DNA of 64,000 nucleotides, from positions 62,001-126,000 of the forward strand of contig NZ_SJSO01000013.1 of assembly GCF_004331735.1 (NCBI RefSeq). Reading direction: 5' to 3'. Source of the DNA: Pedobacter psychrodurus (GTDB lineage Bacteria; Bacteroidota; Bacteroidia; Sphingobacteriales; Sphingobacteriaceae). Below, one piece after another: positions 1 to 10,112 of the stretch (position 1 is the first letter of the stretch; every line of letters starts with the position of its first letter). Made by a program: the position numbers and the translations under genes. Below the pieces are notes generated by a model that worked only from the letters and a program-made list of their open reading frames with translations, was not told the DNA's origin and searched no databases.

Positions 1-627
1 AATACTCTTACTACCGCCAAGGGAGAAACTTATATGGTAATACTACCAGATAAAAGTAAGGTTTGGCTCAATGCAGCTTCAAGTTTAACTTATAATGCAA
101 CTAATTTTAATCAAGGTAAACGCGTGGTCGAGCTTAGAGGTGAAGGTTATTTCGAAGTTGCAAAAGATAGAGCACATCCTTTCGTCGTAAAGACAACAAA
201 ACAAGAGGTTGAAGTATTAGGCACACATTTTAATATCAATTCTTATGTTGATGAACCTACTACTATAACCAGTTTATTGGAAGGTGCTGTGAAGATAACT
301 TCAGGTCAGCTCAAAGAGACTTTGAGGCCAGGCGAGCAATCCATTCTGAAAAATGGAGCGATGCAGATAAGCTTAGCTGACGTTGATGCTGACATTGCCT
401 GGAAAAATGGAGAATTTATTTTTGAGGGGCAAGAATTTAAAAGCCTAATGCGAACCATTGGCAGATGGTATGATGTAATCGTAGTTTATGATTATGAACC
501 AGAAAACCTTCATTTGGGAGGAAAGATTTCAAAATATGAAAGTATACAAGAAGTTTTAGATCTGCTCCAGGGAACTGGTGATGTTAAATTTAAAATAGAA
601 GGAAGGAGGATTAGGGTGATTAAATAA
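1..627 (+). CDS. FecR family anti-sigma factor (5' end outside window)
   Basis: The reading frame is open from base 1, so the start lies upstream and only about 208 C-terminal codons are present. What remains is the periplasmic part of a FecR anti-sigma factor: the FecR core with the signature LPDKSKVWLNAASSL near its beginning, then a C-terminal DUF4974-type segment (FEGQEFKSLMRTIGRWYDV ... GGKISKYESI). In this family the cytoplasmic N-terminus binds an ECF sigma factor and the periplasmic part senses the N-terminal signalling domain of a TonB-dependent transducer. The SusC gene that follows carries an STN domain, which fits such a pairing. The sigma factor gene is presumably just before the window (inference). 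Confidence 0.93.
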   Translation, partial: NTLTTAKGETYMVILPDKSKVWLNAASSLTYNATNFNQGKRVVELRGEGYFEVAKDRAHPFVVKTTKQEVEVLGTHFNINSYVDEPTTITSLLEGAVKITSGQLKETLRPGEQSILKNGAMQISLADVDADIAWKNGEFIFEGQEFKSLMRTIGRWYDVIVVYDYEPENLHLGGKISKYESIQEVLDLLQGTGDVKFKIEGRRIRVIK

Positions 628-656
628 GCTACTTGATCAAAGCCCCTAAGATGTAA

Positions 657-681
657 CCAGGAGTGCTACTAACACTCCTGG
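657..681 (+). other. Perfect hairpin between fecR and susC
   Basis: Arms CCAGGAGTG and CACTCCTGG (9 bp, perfect) close a 7-nt loop. No T-run follows, so it is not a standard terminator. It could be a partial attenuator, an mRNA processing site or an mRNA-stability element separating low anti-sigma expression from high SusC expression (inference). Confidence 0.5.
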
Positions 682-754
682 AGAGATTGGGCAATAAATT
701 AAATTATTAACCACTGCGGCCTGAGTTAAGCGCCAGCATAAACCAACCAACTAA

Positions 755-3700
755 ATGTATAAAAATTTTACCGAATATCTAGGTAATCCGCCTGGTTATG
801 CCTTAAAATTCATATTAATTATGAAAATAACGCTTGCTATTTTTTTTGTAGGAATTTTACAGCTTAGAGCAAATACCTCATTTGCACAGACAATCTCTAT
901 AAATGAAAAAAACATTTCATTGAATAAAATCTTTAAACTAATACGTATTCAAAGTGGTTACGATATCATTTATAATAATGATGTAATAAGCTCGCTGAAA
1001 AATGTCAGTTTAAATGTAAATCGGGTAAGTGTTGCTGAAACACTTCAAAAAGTACTTGCAGATCAGCCATTAAGTTTTACGCTCAAGGATAAGAAAATCA
1101 TGATCCAACGTAAAATAAGTTCAGTAGCTGATCCAATTAAAGAAAACAGATCAATTAGGGCCGATACATTAATTACCGGAACAGTTATCGATGCTAAATC
1201 GAGAACAGGTATTTCTGGAGTTACCATTTCTGTAAATAATTCTCCTATTAGGGTACAAACCGATAAAGAAGGTAATTTTAGTATAGTTGTTCAAGGCAAT
1301 TCAAGTTTGCTATTTAATTACGTAGGTTATGAACCAAAAGTAGTGAAAATAGGAAAGTCGTTAAAATTACAGGTTATTTTAACTGAATTAAACCAAACCA
1401 TGAACGAAGTGGTTGTTACTGGTATTTTCGAAAGAGCGAAAGAAGGATATACTGGTTCAGCTACTACTATTAAAGGCGCTGAATTAAAGCAGTATAGCGC
1501 GAATAATTTAGCTAAAGCACTTCAGGCTATAGATCCAAGTTTTAGGGTAATCGAAAATTTAAAAGCTGGATCAGACCCAAATGTCTTGCCAGATTGGCAA
1601 CTTAGGGGTTCAACAACTGTTCAGGGTACCACAATTACAGGTGCCAATAATGCGGTAGCCTTTAAAGGTGAGTATGCCAGTAACCCAAATCAACCTTTAA
1701 TTATATTAGATGGTTTTGAGTCTACACTTCAGATCATTCTTGATATTCCAATTGAGAGAATTGAAAGTATTACCCTATTAAAGGATGCTGCAGCTAGTGC
1801 AATTTATGGCTCTAAAGCATCTAATGGAGTAGTAGTAATTGAAACTACAAAACCTCTGCCTGGTAAAATTCGCTTCTCTTATAGTGGTAACATTAGCGTG
1901 CAAATGCCTGACTTAAGTGATTACAATTTGGCAAACGCAGCAGAAAAATTAGAGTTCGAAAGATTAGCGGGTGTTTACGAAGATCCTAATCCAGCGCAAG
2001 GTGGTTTACTAAAGGGAAATAGATACGCGGCATTAAAAGCAGATGTAATAAGTGGAGTGAATACCTATTGGCTATCTAAACCTTTACATGTATCTGTACC
2101 AACAAGACACAATTTAACCATGGATGGCGGTACAGAACAATTTCGTTATGGATTAAATTTAGGATTAACCAGCTCTCCCGGTCTGATGAAGGGATCATCT
2201 AGAGAAAGTCAGTCTGCTGCATTGAACATATCTTACAGACTACACAAGTTTCTATTTTCCAATCGGCTTAATGTAATCAATACCAGAGGAGATAATTCGC
2301 CGTATGGGACATTTAGTCAGTATGCCAGCATGAATCCTTATTACCGTGCATATGATGACAATGGAAATGTGATCAAGGTTTTAGACAGGAATGCCCTAGG
2401 GACAGGTACAACTGTGACTAATCCGCTTTATAATTCGACGCTACATCTTAAGGACTATACCAAAGTATTGAACATTATTAATAATATGAGTTTTGAATAC
2501 CGTCCTACGGCTTATATGAGGTTAAGTACTGATTTGGGAATTACCAAAGATATCGGTGAAGCGGATGTTTTTAAACCAGCACAACATACAGACTTTGCTA
2601 CCATTACTGATCCCACAAAAAAAGGAAGTTATGCGCTTACCAAAAGTGACAACCTAAATTATACTTTTAATCTTTCAGCTTCCTACAACAGGCTGTTGGG
2701 AGACGATCATATGACGGGTATTAACTTTCGTTATACGATGAATGAAGGTAAATCAAATAGCTTACAGACTACTGCAACAGGATTTCCAAATGCATTCTTG
2801 GATGATATCCTGATGGGACAACAATTTAACCAGACCATTTCTGGCGCAGAAGGTACGACAAGAAGTATGGGGGTTATTGGTGCATTCAATTATGCTTATA
2901 AAAGCCGATATGCATTTGATTACAATATTCGTATTGATGGCTCTTCCCAATTTGGCAGCGATAATCGTTTTGCTCCTTTCTGGTCTGCGGGTGTAAGGTG
3001 GAATGTATTCAATGAAGAATTTATGAAACAGGTCAAATTTGTGAATAACCTGACCATTCGTGCAACCTATGGTACCACAGGCTCCCAGGGATTTCCGCCA
3101 TATCAATCACTAAAGCTTTATACCTATTCGAATTTAACCGGACGCCCATATATTGCATCCAGTGGGTCAGGAGCTGAATTAATTGGATTGGATAACCCTA
3201 ATCTAAAATGGCAGGACACTAAACAAAGCAATTTGGGCTTGGATTTCTCTCTCGTTAATAATAGAATTTCCTTTCGATTTGATTATTATTCAAAGCATAC
3301 TACCAATCTTGTAACAGATATGACTGTCGCTCCATCTTTGGGATTTTCAAATTATACCAACAATATTGGTTCTCTTGACAATAAAGGATATGAGGTTAAT
3401 CTTAGCGTAATTCCGTATCAGGATATTTCAAAACAGGCTTATTGGACTTTGCGTTTCAATGCGGCCCATAATAGCGACAAATTGACCAATATTAGTAGTG
3501 CACTTAAGGCATTAAATGATATGAATGCAGCTAATATTACAAGCACACCATTACCTCGTTATGTGGAAGGCGAATCTTTAAGCAGAATTTGGGTAGTTCC
3601 TTCATTGGGCATTGATCCCTATACTGGTAAAGAAGTTTTTGTGAAAAGAAATGGCGAGAAGACATACTTATGGAATGCAGTAGATCTAGTTCCAGTTGGC

Positions 3701-4168
3701 AACACCTCTCCTAAGATTAATGGTAACATCAATTCTAATTTCAGCTATAAAGGTTTTGGATTGAATTTGAACTTCAACTATAATTTTGGTGCCCAAATTT
3801 ATAATAGTACGCTGATAGACAAAATTGAAAACGTCAGTTTGTATAATAACGTGGATAGAAGAGCTCTTGATTTGCGTTGGAAAACCTATGGAGATGAAGC
3901 TTTATATAAGGCAATCTCATTAAATGGATCTTCTACACAGGCATCTTCAAGATTTGTAATGGATGCAGATGAATTTCGCTTAAGTTCGGCATCATTATCT
4001 TATCGTTTTCAAGAGCAAACTAGTATGTTAAAAAACTTAAATATGCGTTCTCTTCAGCTCTCCTTTAATATGGAAGATATATTTAGAGTAAGTGGTGTTA
4101 AACAAGAACGTGGAACAGAATATCCGTTTGCCCGCGTATTCAGTTTTTCAGTAAGCAGTACATTCTAA
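755..4168 (+). CDS. SusC/RagA-family TonB-dependent transporter with STN signalling domain
   Basis: An outer-membrane barrel that imports ligand captured by its SusD partner, powered by TonB. A cleavable signal segment ends near NTSFAQ (about residue 45). It is followed by an STN domain (about 48-115, the part that talks to FecR in transducers), a carboxypeptidase-regulatory-like domain (about 138-212), the NEVVVTG stretch typical before the plug, a plug with the SusC signature ITLLKDAAASAIYG, and a long barrel ending in an aromatic residue (Phe). Length 1137 aa is normal. It lies 127 bp after fecR and 18 bp before susD. The STN domain and upstream FecR indicate cell-surface signalling control through an ECF sigma factor. 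The substrate cannot be read from the sequence. Confidence 0.95.
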   Translation: MYKNFTEYLGNPPGYALKFILIMKITLAIFFVGILQLRANTSFAQTISINEKNISLNKIFKLIRIQSGYDIIYNNDVISSLKNVSLNVNRVSVAETLQKVLADQPLSFTLKDKKIMIQRKISSVADPIKENRSIRADTLITGTVIDAKSRTGISGVTISVNNSPIRVQTDKEGNFSIVVQGNSSLLFNYVGYEPKVVKIGKSLKLQVILTELNQTMNEVVVTGIFERAKEGYTGSATTIKGAELKQYSANNLAKALQAIDPSFRVIENLKAGSDPNVLPDWQLRGSTTVQGTTITGANNAVAFKGEYASNPNQPLIILDGFESTLQIILDIPIERIESITLLKDAAASAIYGSKASNGVVVIETTKPLPGKIRFSYSGNISVQMPDLSDYNLANAAEKLEFERLAGVYEDPNPAQGGLLKGNRYAALKADVISGVNTYWLSKPLHVSVPTRHNLTMDGGTEQFRYGLNLGLTSSPGLMKGSSRESQSAALNISYRLHKFLFSNRLNVINTRGDNSPYGTFSQYASMNPYYRAYDDNGNVIKVLDRNALGTGTTVTNPLYNSTLHLKDYTKVLNIINNMSFEYRPTAYMRLSTDLGITKDIGEADVFKPAQHTDFATITDPTKKGSYALTKSDNLNYTFNLSASYNRLLGDDHMTGINFRYTMNEGKSNSLQTTATGFPNAFLDDILMGQQFNQTISGAEGTTRSMGVIGAFNYAYKSRYAFDYNIRIDGSSQFGSDNRFAPFWSAGVRWNVFNEEFMKQVKFVNNLTIRATYGTTGSQGFPPYQSLKLYTYSNLTGRPYIASSGSGAELIGLDNPNLKWQDTKQSNLGLDFSLVNNRISFRFDYYSKHTTNLVTDMTVAPSLGFSNYTNNIGSLDNKGYEVNLSVIPYQDISKQAYWTLRFNAAHNSDKLTNISSALKALNDMNAANITSTPLPRYVEGESLSRIWVVPSLGIDPYTGKEVFVKRNGEKTYLWNAVDLVPVGNTSPKINGNINSNFSYKGFGLNLNFNYNFGAQIYNSTLIDKIENVSLYNNVDRRALDLRWKTYGDEALYKAISLNGSSTQASSRFVMDADEFRLSSASLSYRFQEQTSMLKNLNMRSLQLSFNMEDIFRVSGVKQERGTEYPFARVFSFSVSSTF

Positions 4169-4186
4169 ACACTAATCGATTAAAAT

Positions 4187-5647
4187 ATGAAATCTATTAA
4201 AATAAAAATAATCATATTATTTATGCTTTGCAGTGTAGGGCTGTTAACCTCCTGTAAAAAGTGGCTAGATGTAAAACCTAAAACTGCTGTAAAATCAGAT
4301 GATCTTTTTAGCACTGAATTTGGGTTTGTAGATGCACTTACAGGTGTATATGTGAAAATGGGTGCCCAGACCTTATATGCTAAAAATTTGAGTTATGGCT
4401 TTATCGATGTGCTGGGTCAGCGATATGATAAACCCACTTACAACACCGCCGCATGGTATAATTATAAGAATAATGAAGTGCCAAGTAGTGCCCAGTCTAC
4501 TGTTGGAGGCATTTATAGCAACATGTATAACATCATTGCAAATATTAATAACCTATTGGCGGCTGTTGAAGAACATCCAGATGTGTTAACCACACCAAAA
4601 TATCATAACCTAATTAAGGGAGAAGCAATAGGTTTACGGGCATTTTTACACTTTGAACTTTTAAAAATGTATGGGCCTGTTTACGTAAAAACACCCAATG
4701 GATTAAGCATACCTTACCGTAATACCAATGCTACGGTGGCAACCTCGTTATTACCGGCATCAAAAATTATGGACAATGTAATTGTTGATCTGCTGGAAGC
4801 TGAAAGGCTGCTTAAGGACAGTGATCCGAAGAATTTTGCACAAACTGGCACCGATCCTTTCTTGTATCTGCGGCAGTTTAGAATGAATGTTTATGCGGTA
4901 AAAGCTTTATTAGCCAGAGCTTACCTGTACCGGTCCGCAGATGGTTTACATGCAGACGACAAAAGCCAGGCAATGGTTAGAGCAAATGATGTAATAAACA
5001 GCACCTACTTTAATTTTACTGTAAATAATGCTGATAACAAAATCTTATTCTCAGAGCATATATTAACATTGAATGTGGCTAAGATGACTGACTTGGTATT
5101 TCCAGATTTTGGATCATCACTTGCATTAACCAATCTGTACCTATCCTCAAGCTTGCTCAATACTATTTATGAAAAAAATAGTGGAGGAGCTACTGATTTT
5201 AGGGGAGGAGATAATGCATTTGTAACGGGTTCTGATGTGAAGGTGACTACCAAATATACATGGGGATTAAGTGCTGGTCCTCATAAGGAGTCTGTCCCCT
5301 TGGTTAGGCTTCCTGAAATGTATTATATTTTAGCAGAATGTGATCCTGATCCAGTGAGGAGTGCCTCTTATCTGAATACGGTAAGAAACAACAGGAACAT
5401 ATCGCAGTCGTTTAATCTGGTTCCAGGCACCAATTGGGATTCGATAGAATCTAATGGACAAACCCGCCGCACAAATGAAATCATGAAGGAATATCAGAAA
5501 GAATTTTATGGTGAGGGACAATTATTCTATTACTATAAACGGAAAAACTATAGCACATTTTTAAATTGTCCAGTACTGGGCGGAATGACAGACTTGCAAT
5601 ACGTTTTTCCTGTTCCAGACGATGAAATTACTTACGGTAAAAAATAA
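4187..5647 (+). CDS. RagB/SusD-family nutrient-binding outer-membrane lipoprotein
   Basis: Partner of the preceding SusC: a surface lipoprotein that forms the lid of the transporter and binds ligand. The signal peptide ends in a lipobox (LLTSC, then KKWLDVKP, a common SusD start). The helical SusD fold follows, including the segment GEAIGLRAFLHFELLKMYG that matches the usual 'RaFyyf.L...yG' motif, and the C-terminal 'PVPDDEI' that resembles the family ending. At 486 aa it is of ordinary length. Only 18 bp separate it from susC and 12 bp from the next gene, so one transcript is likely. Confidence 0.94.
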   Translation: MKSIKIKIIILFMLCSVGLLTSCKKWLDVKPKTAVKSDDLFSTEFGFVDALTGVYVKMGAQTLYAKNLSYGFIDVLGQRYDKPTYNTAAWYNYKNNEVPSSAQSTVGGIYSNMYNIIANINNLLAAVEEHPDVLTTPKYHNLIKGEAIGLRAFLHFELLKMYGPVYVKTPNGLSIPYRNTNATVATSLLPASKIMDNVIVDLLEAERLLKDSDPKNFAQTGTDPFLYLRQFRMNVYAVKALLARAYLYRSADGLHADDKSQAMVRANDVINSTYFNFTVNNADNKILFSEHILTLNVAKMTDLVFPDFGSSLALTNLYLSSSLLNTIYEKNSGGATDFRGGDNAFVTGSDVKVTTKYTWGLSAGPHKESVPLVRLPEMYYILAECDPDPVRSASYLNTVRNNRNISQSFNLVPGTNWDSIESNGQTRRTNEIMKEYQKEFYGEGQLFYYYKRKNYSTFLNCPVLGGMTDLQYVFPVPDDEITYGKK

Positions 5648-5659
5648 AGGAGATTAACC

Positions 5660-6352
5660 ATGAAAAAAATATTTTATAGCTTATTGATGACTGCATTATT
5701 TTTTGCCGCTTGCAAAAAGCAGGAGTTGAGCCCTTATGACCAACCTGACGGCATTAATTTTGGTAGTAGTGATGCGCTAAAAACAGTGCTTTTTAGTAGT
5801 CCTGATGATTTTGTAAATGGGAAAGACAGTGTTCTAGTAACTATTAGTGTTACGCCGATGGGGAAAAAAAGAACTGAAAAAACCACCCTATATTTCAATA
5901 AAGTTGCTGATGTAAGTAATATAAATATTGCTGATGTAAAGATATGGAGGGATCCTTTATTGATTGATTATCTGAAAGCTACCTATATCGACACCATTGT
6001 TGTAAGAAGACCAAAAACTCCGAAAGCTTTACATGCATTGAATATTACTTTTGATTTTGGCAAATCGACTAAATTCACAACTGGAGTTACAGAAAATCAG
6101 ACCGTTAGGATTGAAGTAAGTGACAAGTTTGAAGAGCCTTCTTGGTGGTCTTTCTATACTTCACAATTCGGAAGTTTTAGTGACGCAAAATATAGGCTAA
6201 TGTTGAAGGCAACCAGTGATGTGTACTATTATTTTTCAGTTACAAGTGCATTGAATAAATCAAAAGCTGCATTAGCTGCGTACAATGTATCTAATCCAGG
6301 TAAGCCCCTAATGGACGATGCTACTCCTTCAAGACCAATTAGTTTTCCTTAA
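5660..6352 (+). CDS. DUF4843 domain-containing lipoprotein
   Basis: A 230-aa lipoprotein with a short signal peptide and lipobox (FFAAC, then KKQ). Its size, its place straight after susD and its beta-rich sequence fit the DUF4843 family, surface lipoproteins that accompany certain SusC/SusD loci. Their biochemical role is not established; an accessory ligand-binding role is the usual guess. It starts 12 bp after susD and ends 21 bp before the next gene. I assign it by pattern and context rather than by a catalytic motif. Confidence 0.75.
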   Translation: MKKIFYSLLMTALFFAACKKQELSPYDQPDGINFGSSDALKTVLFSSPDDFVNGKDSVLVTISVTPMGKKRTEKTTLYFNKVADVSNINIADVKIWRDPLLIDYLKATYIDTIVVRRPKTPKALHALNITFDFGKSTKFTTGVTENQTVRIEVSDKFEEPSWWSFYTSQFGSFSDAKYRLMLKATSDVYYYFSVTSALNKSKAALAAYNVSNPGKPLMDDATPSRPISFP

Positions 6353-6373
6353 TTATCATCTTAAATAAAAGTT

Positions 6374-7960
6374 ATGAAATCAATAAAATACCTGTTTTCT
6401 ATTTTGTTCACATCTGCACTTTTACTCGGGTGTTATAAAGACAAAGGAAACTATGAATATACTCCTGTAAATAAATTGAAAGACAGCGTTGTTACTACCT
6501 TAGTGGCTCGTATACCAACAAAAGATTCCACTATAGTTGAATATTTACCCCTATTTACTCAAACCATTAATAAAGATGAAAGCAAGCTTTCTTTTGAATG
6601 GCAGAAAAGTAATCCGACTGGACAATGGATTAGCTATAGCAAAGTAAAAACATTAAAATTTTCTGTCAAGGCTGGCTCTCTTGCTGAGAGAGATTTCTTC
6701 AGGCTTATTACTATAGACAACAGTGTTGGAATTAAATATTACAATGACATCATGATAAACTACGTTCAGCCTTTTGTAAAATGCTGGTTCGTTTTGCAAG
6801 ATGATAACAGTAAATCCCTACTAGGAACGGTAGAGAACATGGGCCCCAGTGCATTGGTTTCCGCTGATGCTTATGGAAAAGAAAATGCAGGAGCGGTAAT
6901 TGATGGAAAGCCCAGAGTTTTGATGGTGAATGGGTTATACAACAGCTTTACAAGTACAGGTTCCTGGCCGTTTGCTTCACTATATGTTTTTACAGATCAA
7001 GGTGGTAAGTTCTATAATGCGGGGAATTTAACTCCTTTATTGAACTATACTGGTTTTATGCGGCAATATACTGGAACACCAAATCCAACAAAAGCTTATT
7101 GGTATACTTCTAGAGAAGCTATATTAGATAAGGGAGAATTATGGCAGCAAGGTGGGGCTACAAGGTTTTACATGGCCCCATTGGATGGAACCTTACCTAT
7201 CTTATCCCATAATTTTACGGGAGGAGCTTTCATATATAATGCGATGATTTTGTTTGATGAACTAAATAAGCGGTTTCTTTATTTTAACAATGCCGGTAAT
7301 TCATATAGTTCGTCTAACACCAATCCTGAAAATCCAACAACAGAAAACAGAACTAAAATTACCAATATACCAGTAGCTGGAGCTTACCCTAATAAGTTTA
7401 ACCCAACTGCAATAGGTGGGGATAAAACCTTTCTTTACGGTGGAATGTCTTATGGACTGTTTAATTTTGAGGCTAAAGCGCTCATTGCAACTTACAGCGA
7501 AATCGATGCAAATAAGCTGCATGTTTACGAATTTTCTTCCAATGGGATCCGAACCGGAACAGAAGCAAGCTGCTCAGCATATTGGCCTTGTAACCCTCCG
7601 GGCATATCAACAGCCTCAAAACTCGCAACGAGTTTTGCCTTTCAACGTATCTTGTTTTATTCCAGTGGTAACAAAATATACAAACTTGATTTAAATGCTA
7701 CGCCTGTAAATGCTTCGGTTATTTATCAGCATCCGGATCCAACCGCAACAGTAACTGCTATGCGTTTCCGTACAGAATACAATGGTTTTTCAGATAATGG
7801 TACAATCAATTGGCTAGGCATTGGTGTGATGCGCGCTAATGGAGTAGGTTCATTAGTAGAACTTCATTTAAAAGCTAGTGGAGACTTAGTATCTGGGGAA
7901 ACAGTCCAAGAATATTCAGGATTTAAAAGAATCGTTGATATAGCCTATAACAACAAATAA
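6374..7960 (+). CDS. PKD-like family lipoprotein
   Basis: A 528-aa lipoprotein: the signal peptide ends in a lipobox (LLLGC) followed by YKDKGNYEYTPVN, the characteristic opening of the PKD-like lipoproteins that follow SusD and DUF4843 genes in Bacteroidota. An Ig/PKD-like region occupies roughly residues 40-130. The rest looks like repeated beta structure, possibly propeller-like (inference). It has no recognisable catalytic residues. It is the fourth gene in the fecR-susC-susD-DUF4843 series and is probably a surface-exposed accessory binding protein of that system. The next gene starts 137 bp later and may have its own promoter. Confidence 0.78.
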   Translation: MKSIKYLFSILFTSALLLGCYKDKGNYEYTPVNKLKDSVVTTLVARIPTKDSTIVEYLPLFTQTINKDESKLSFEWQKSNPTGQWISYSKVKTLKFSVKAGSLAERDFFRLITIDNSVGIKYYNDIMINYVQPFVKCWFVLQDDNSKSLLGTVENMGPSALVSADAYGKENAGAVIDGKPRVLMVNGLYNSFTSTGSWPFASLYVFTDQGGKFYNAGNLTPLLNYTGFMRQYTGTPNPTKAYWYTSREAILDKGELWQQGGATRFYMAPLDGTLPILSHNFTGGAFIYNAMILFDELNKRFLYFNNAGNSYSSSNTNPENPTTENRTKITNIPVAGAYPNKFNPTAIGGDKTFLYGGMSYGLFNFEAKALIATYSEIDANKLHVYEFSSNGIRTGTEASCSAYWPCNPPGISTASKLATSFAFQRILFYSSGNKIYKLDLNATPVNASVIYQHPDPTATVTAMRFRTEYNGFSDNGTINWLGIGVMRANGVGSLVELHLKASGDLVSGETVQEYSGFKRIVDIAYNNK

Positions 7961-8097
7961 CAAAGAACACACAAATTAGCCCTTTATTCTATATGTTTTC
8001 CTTAATGCAGTCTAATTTTCTTACTGCGCCAGAAACTGGGATTAGAAGATTGATTTTAGGGTAACTGTGTATTATAAGAACAATTAAAAAAATAAAA

Positions 8098-9111
8098 ATG
8101 AAAAATCTCTTTAAAATTTTATTTCTCTTGAGCCTGATTGGCTCATATGCATACGCACAGAAAAAGCCAGATGATAAGTTTAGTCTTTCAATTGATGTGA
8201 GTAATATTCAGCCACAACCAAGAATAGTCATACTAACTTATTTTTTTGGTGGTGAAAATGGCATGCAAGGCAAAAGTGATAGCGTAATGGTAGAAAATGG
8301 TAAAGTCTTTTTTGAAGGCAGTATTCCTGAGCCCGCAATTGCCGTGATTGGTACTAAGTACTTTGGCCCAACAGGTGTATTTTGTTTAAGTGCAAATAAA
8401 ATTGTAATTAAAGCAGGGACAGACATTACGAAATTGGAGGTGAAAGGCTCACCTTATAATAAAGACTTCCAAGAGCTTTTTGAGACCAAAAATTATACCG
8501 AACCCTTTAAACAATATATCATTACGCACGGAAAAAAATCTGCGCTAAGTTTATATGCCTTAAGAAGCTATTGGCAGTCTAAAGAATCTGGATTAGATTC
8601 CCTATACCAATTGTTAGCTGATGATTTTAAAAAACTTCCCTCCGCATTGATGGTGAAAAAAGATTTAGACTACAAAGCTGACTTATCATTGGGTAAAATA
8701 GCACCAAACTTTGCACAGCCAGATGCCGCAGGTAAGGTAGTCTCTTTAAAATCTTTCAGGGGAAAATATGTTTTTGTTGATTTTTGGGCTAGTTGGTGCC
8801 ACCCATGTCGAGCAGAGAGCCCGTATATCATTAAGGCATACCAAAAATTCAAAGATAAAAACTTTGATATCCTAAGTGTTTCGCTTGATGACAAGGGAGG
8901 TCGTTCTGCCTGGTTAAAAGCAATTAATGATGATAAAGTGGGATCTTGGACACATGTATCTGATTTGAGTGGCTTTAATAGTGAGACTGCGAAAATTTAT
9001 AAAATTAAGGCTATTCCTACAAATTATTTATTAGACCCTGATGGCAAGATCATAGGAAAAGATTTGCGGGGTGAACAACTGGAAAAGAAATTAAATGAAA
9101 TTTTAAAATAG
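8098..9111 (+). CDS. TlpA-family thiol-disulfide oxidoreductase with N-terminal DUF4369-like domain
   Basis: A periplasmic thioredoxin-fold protein of 337 aa. The signal peptide ends near SYAYAQ (about residue 20). Residues 25-120 look like the DUF4369 beta domain often fused to Bacteroidota TlpA proteins. The C-terminal 145 residues are an AhpC/TSA-type thioredoxin domain with the active site WASWCHPC (Cys234 and Cys237) and the cis-proline region KAIPTNYLLD. The family reduces disulfides or thio-ligands in the periplasm. It lies 5 bp before a second thioredoxin-fold gene and downstream of the SusC/SusD set, so the cargo may be a disulfide-containing or thiol-sensitive peptide (inference). 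Confidence 0.9.
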   Translation: MKNLFKILFLLSLIGSYAYAQKKPDDKFSLSIDVSNIQPQPRIVILTYFFGGENGMQGKSDSVMVENGKVFFEGSIPEPAIAVIGTKYFGPTGVFCLSANKIVIKAGTDITKLEVKGSPYNKDFQELFETKNYTEPFKQYIITHGKKSALSLYALRSYWQSKESGLDSLYQLLADDFKKLPSALMVKKDLDYKADLSLGKIAPNFAQPDAAGKVVSLKSFRGKYVFVDFWASWCHPCRAESPYIIKAYQKFKDKNFDILSVSLDDKGGRSAWLKAINDDKVGSWTHVSDLSGFNSETAKIYKIKAIPTNYLLDPDGKIIGKDLRGEQLEKKLNEILK

Positions 9112-9116
9112 AAAAT

Positions 9117-10112
9117 ATGCAATTTATTAAAATATTCAAGCCTTTAACTTTAATCCTTCTGTTATCCGCAATTACCTTATCCAGCACTGCTCAAGAAAAA
9201 ATAATAACGGCTGAAAAAATGCTGCAGCAGGCTTCAGTTAAAGCAAAGAAACAAAAGAAAGACATCTTGATTGAATTTTACGCTTCTTTTAATCCATGGT
9301 CAAAAATATTGCGTGAAAGTTTAGATGACCCTGAAATTAAACGAATTCTTGAAAAGCATTATATCATTTGCCCAATGCAAATCAAGGAGATTTCATTAGC
9401 CACGAGAAAAAGAGAGACCCCAGGAGGAGTTGAAATTTTTGAGCGTTTCGATAATTTTGTAGATACCAGCTACTACAGGGAGACAAGAAAGGTTCCAACA
9501 CTGATTTCATTAGATGCCGTCTTAAAAAAGACTGGGCAGTATACAGGATTTCCTGCGACGGATAAGGAAACGCAAAATTTTGTCGATATGCTAAGGCTAA
9601 CTTTAGAGGAGAAAGCGGTGGTGAAAGCAAAGATGATGGCTACCTATAGGGAATTAGGCCCTCCTAACGCGAAGGATATCATGGAAAGGGCAATGGAGGA
9701 GGCCAAGAGGGACCACAAAAAGATTTTCCTTTCCTTTACCGCTTCTTGGTGCCACTGGTGCCATGTGCTAGATACGGCGATCAATCATCCTTTATGCCAA
9801 AAAATATTTAAGGATAAATATGTTTTTGTTCATTTACTTGCCCACGAAGACGATCTTGAGATACACAAGCAGCAACTTGGCGCTTCGGAGCTTTTAGAGC
9901 GTTATCAGGGTAGGAATAGACGAGGTATTCCCTTTTCTGTCATCTTTGATGAAAATGGAAAATATCTTGCAGACTTTAATGGCTTTCCAAGCACAAATTC
10001 CAAATATGCAGCTGAATATAGTGTATTTGAGGAGATGCTGAAAAAAACCGGTGGGATCACTAATGAAGAACTTAAGATTATTAAGCAGGCTTTTTCATTA
10101 GCTAGCCCGTAG
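9117..10112 (+). CDS. Tandem thioredoxin-domain protein, first domain redox-dead
   Basis: A 331-aa exported protein with signal peptide (about 1-25, ending SSTAQ) and two thioredoxin-like halves. The second half has a standard active site, ASWCHWC, with Cys212 and Cys215. The first half has the aligned stretch ASFNPWS, in which Asn59 and Ser62 replace the two cysteines, so it cannot perform disulfide exchange and may instead bind a partner or substrate. Related Bacteroidota proteins are annotated simply as thioredoxin family. It starts 5 bp after the TlpA gene, almost certainly in the same transcript, and closes the redox-linked uptake locus. Confidence 0.85.
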   Translation: MQFIKIFKPLTLILLLSAITLSSTAQEKIITAEKMLQQASVKAKKQKKDILIEFYASFNPWSKILRESLDDPEIKRILEKHYIICPMQIKEISLATRKRETPGGVEIFERFDNFVDTSYYRETRKVPTLISLDAVLKKTGQYTGFPATDKETQNFVDMLRLTLEEKAVVKAKMMATYRELGPPNAKDIMERAMEEAKRDHKKIFLSFTASWCHWCHVLDTAINHPLCQKIFKDKYVFVHLLAHEDDLEIHKQQLGASELLERYQGRNRRGIPFSVIFDENGKYLADFNGFPSTNSKYAAEYSVFEEMLKKTGGITNEELKIIKQAFSLASP

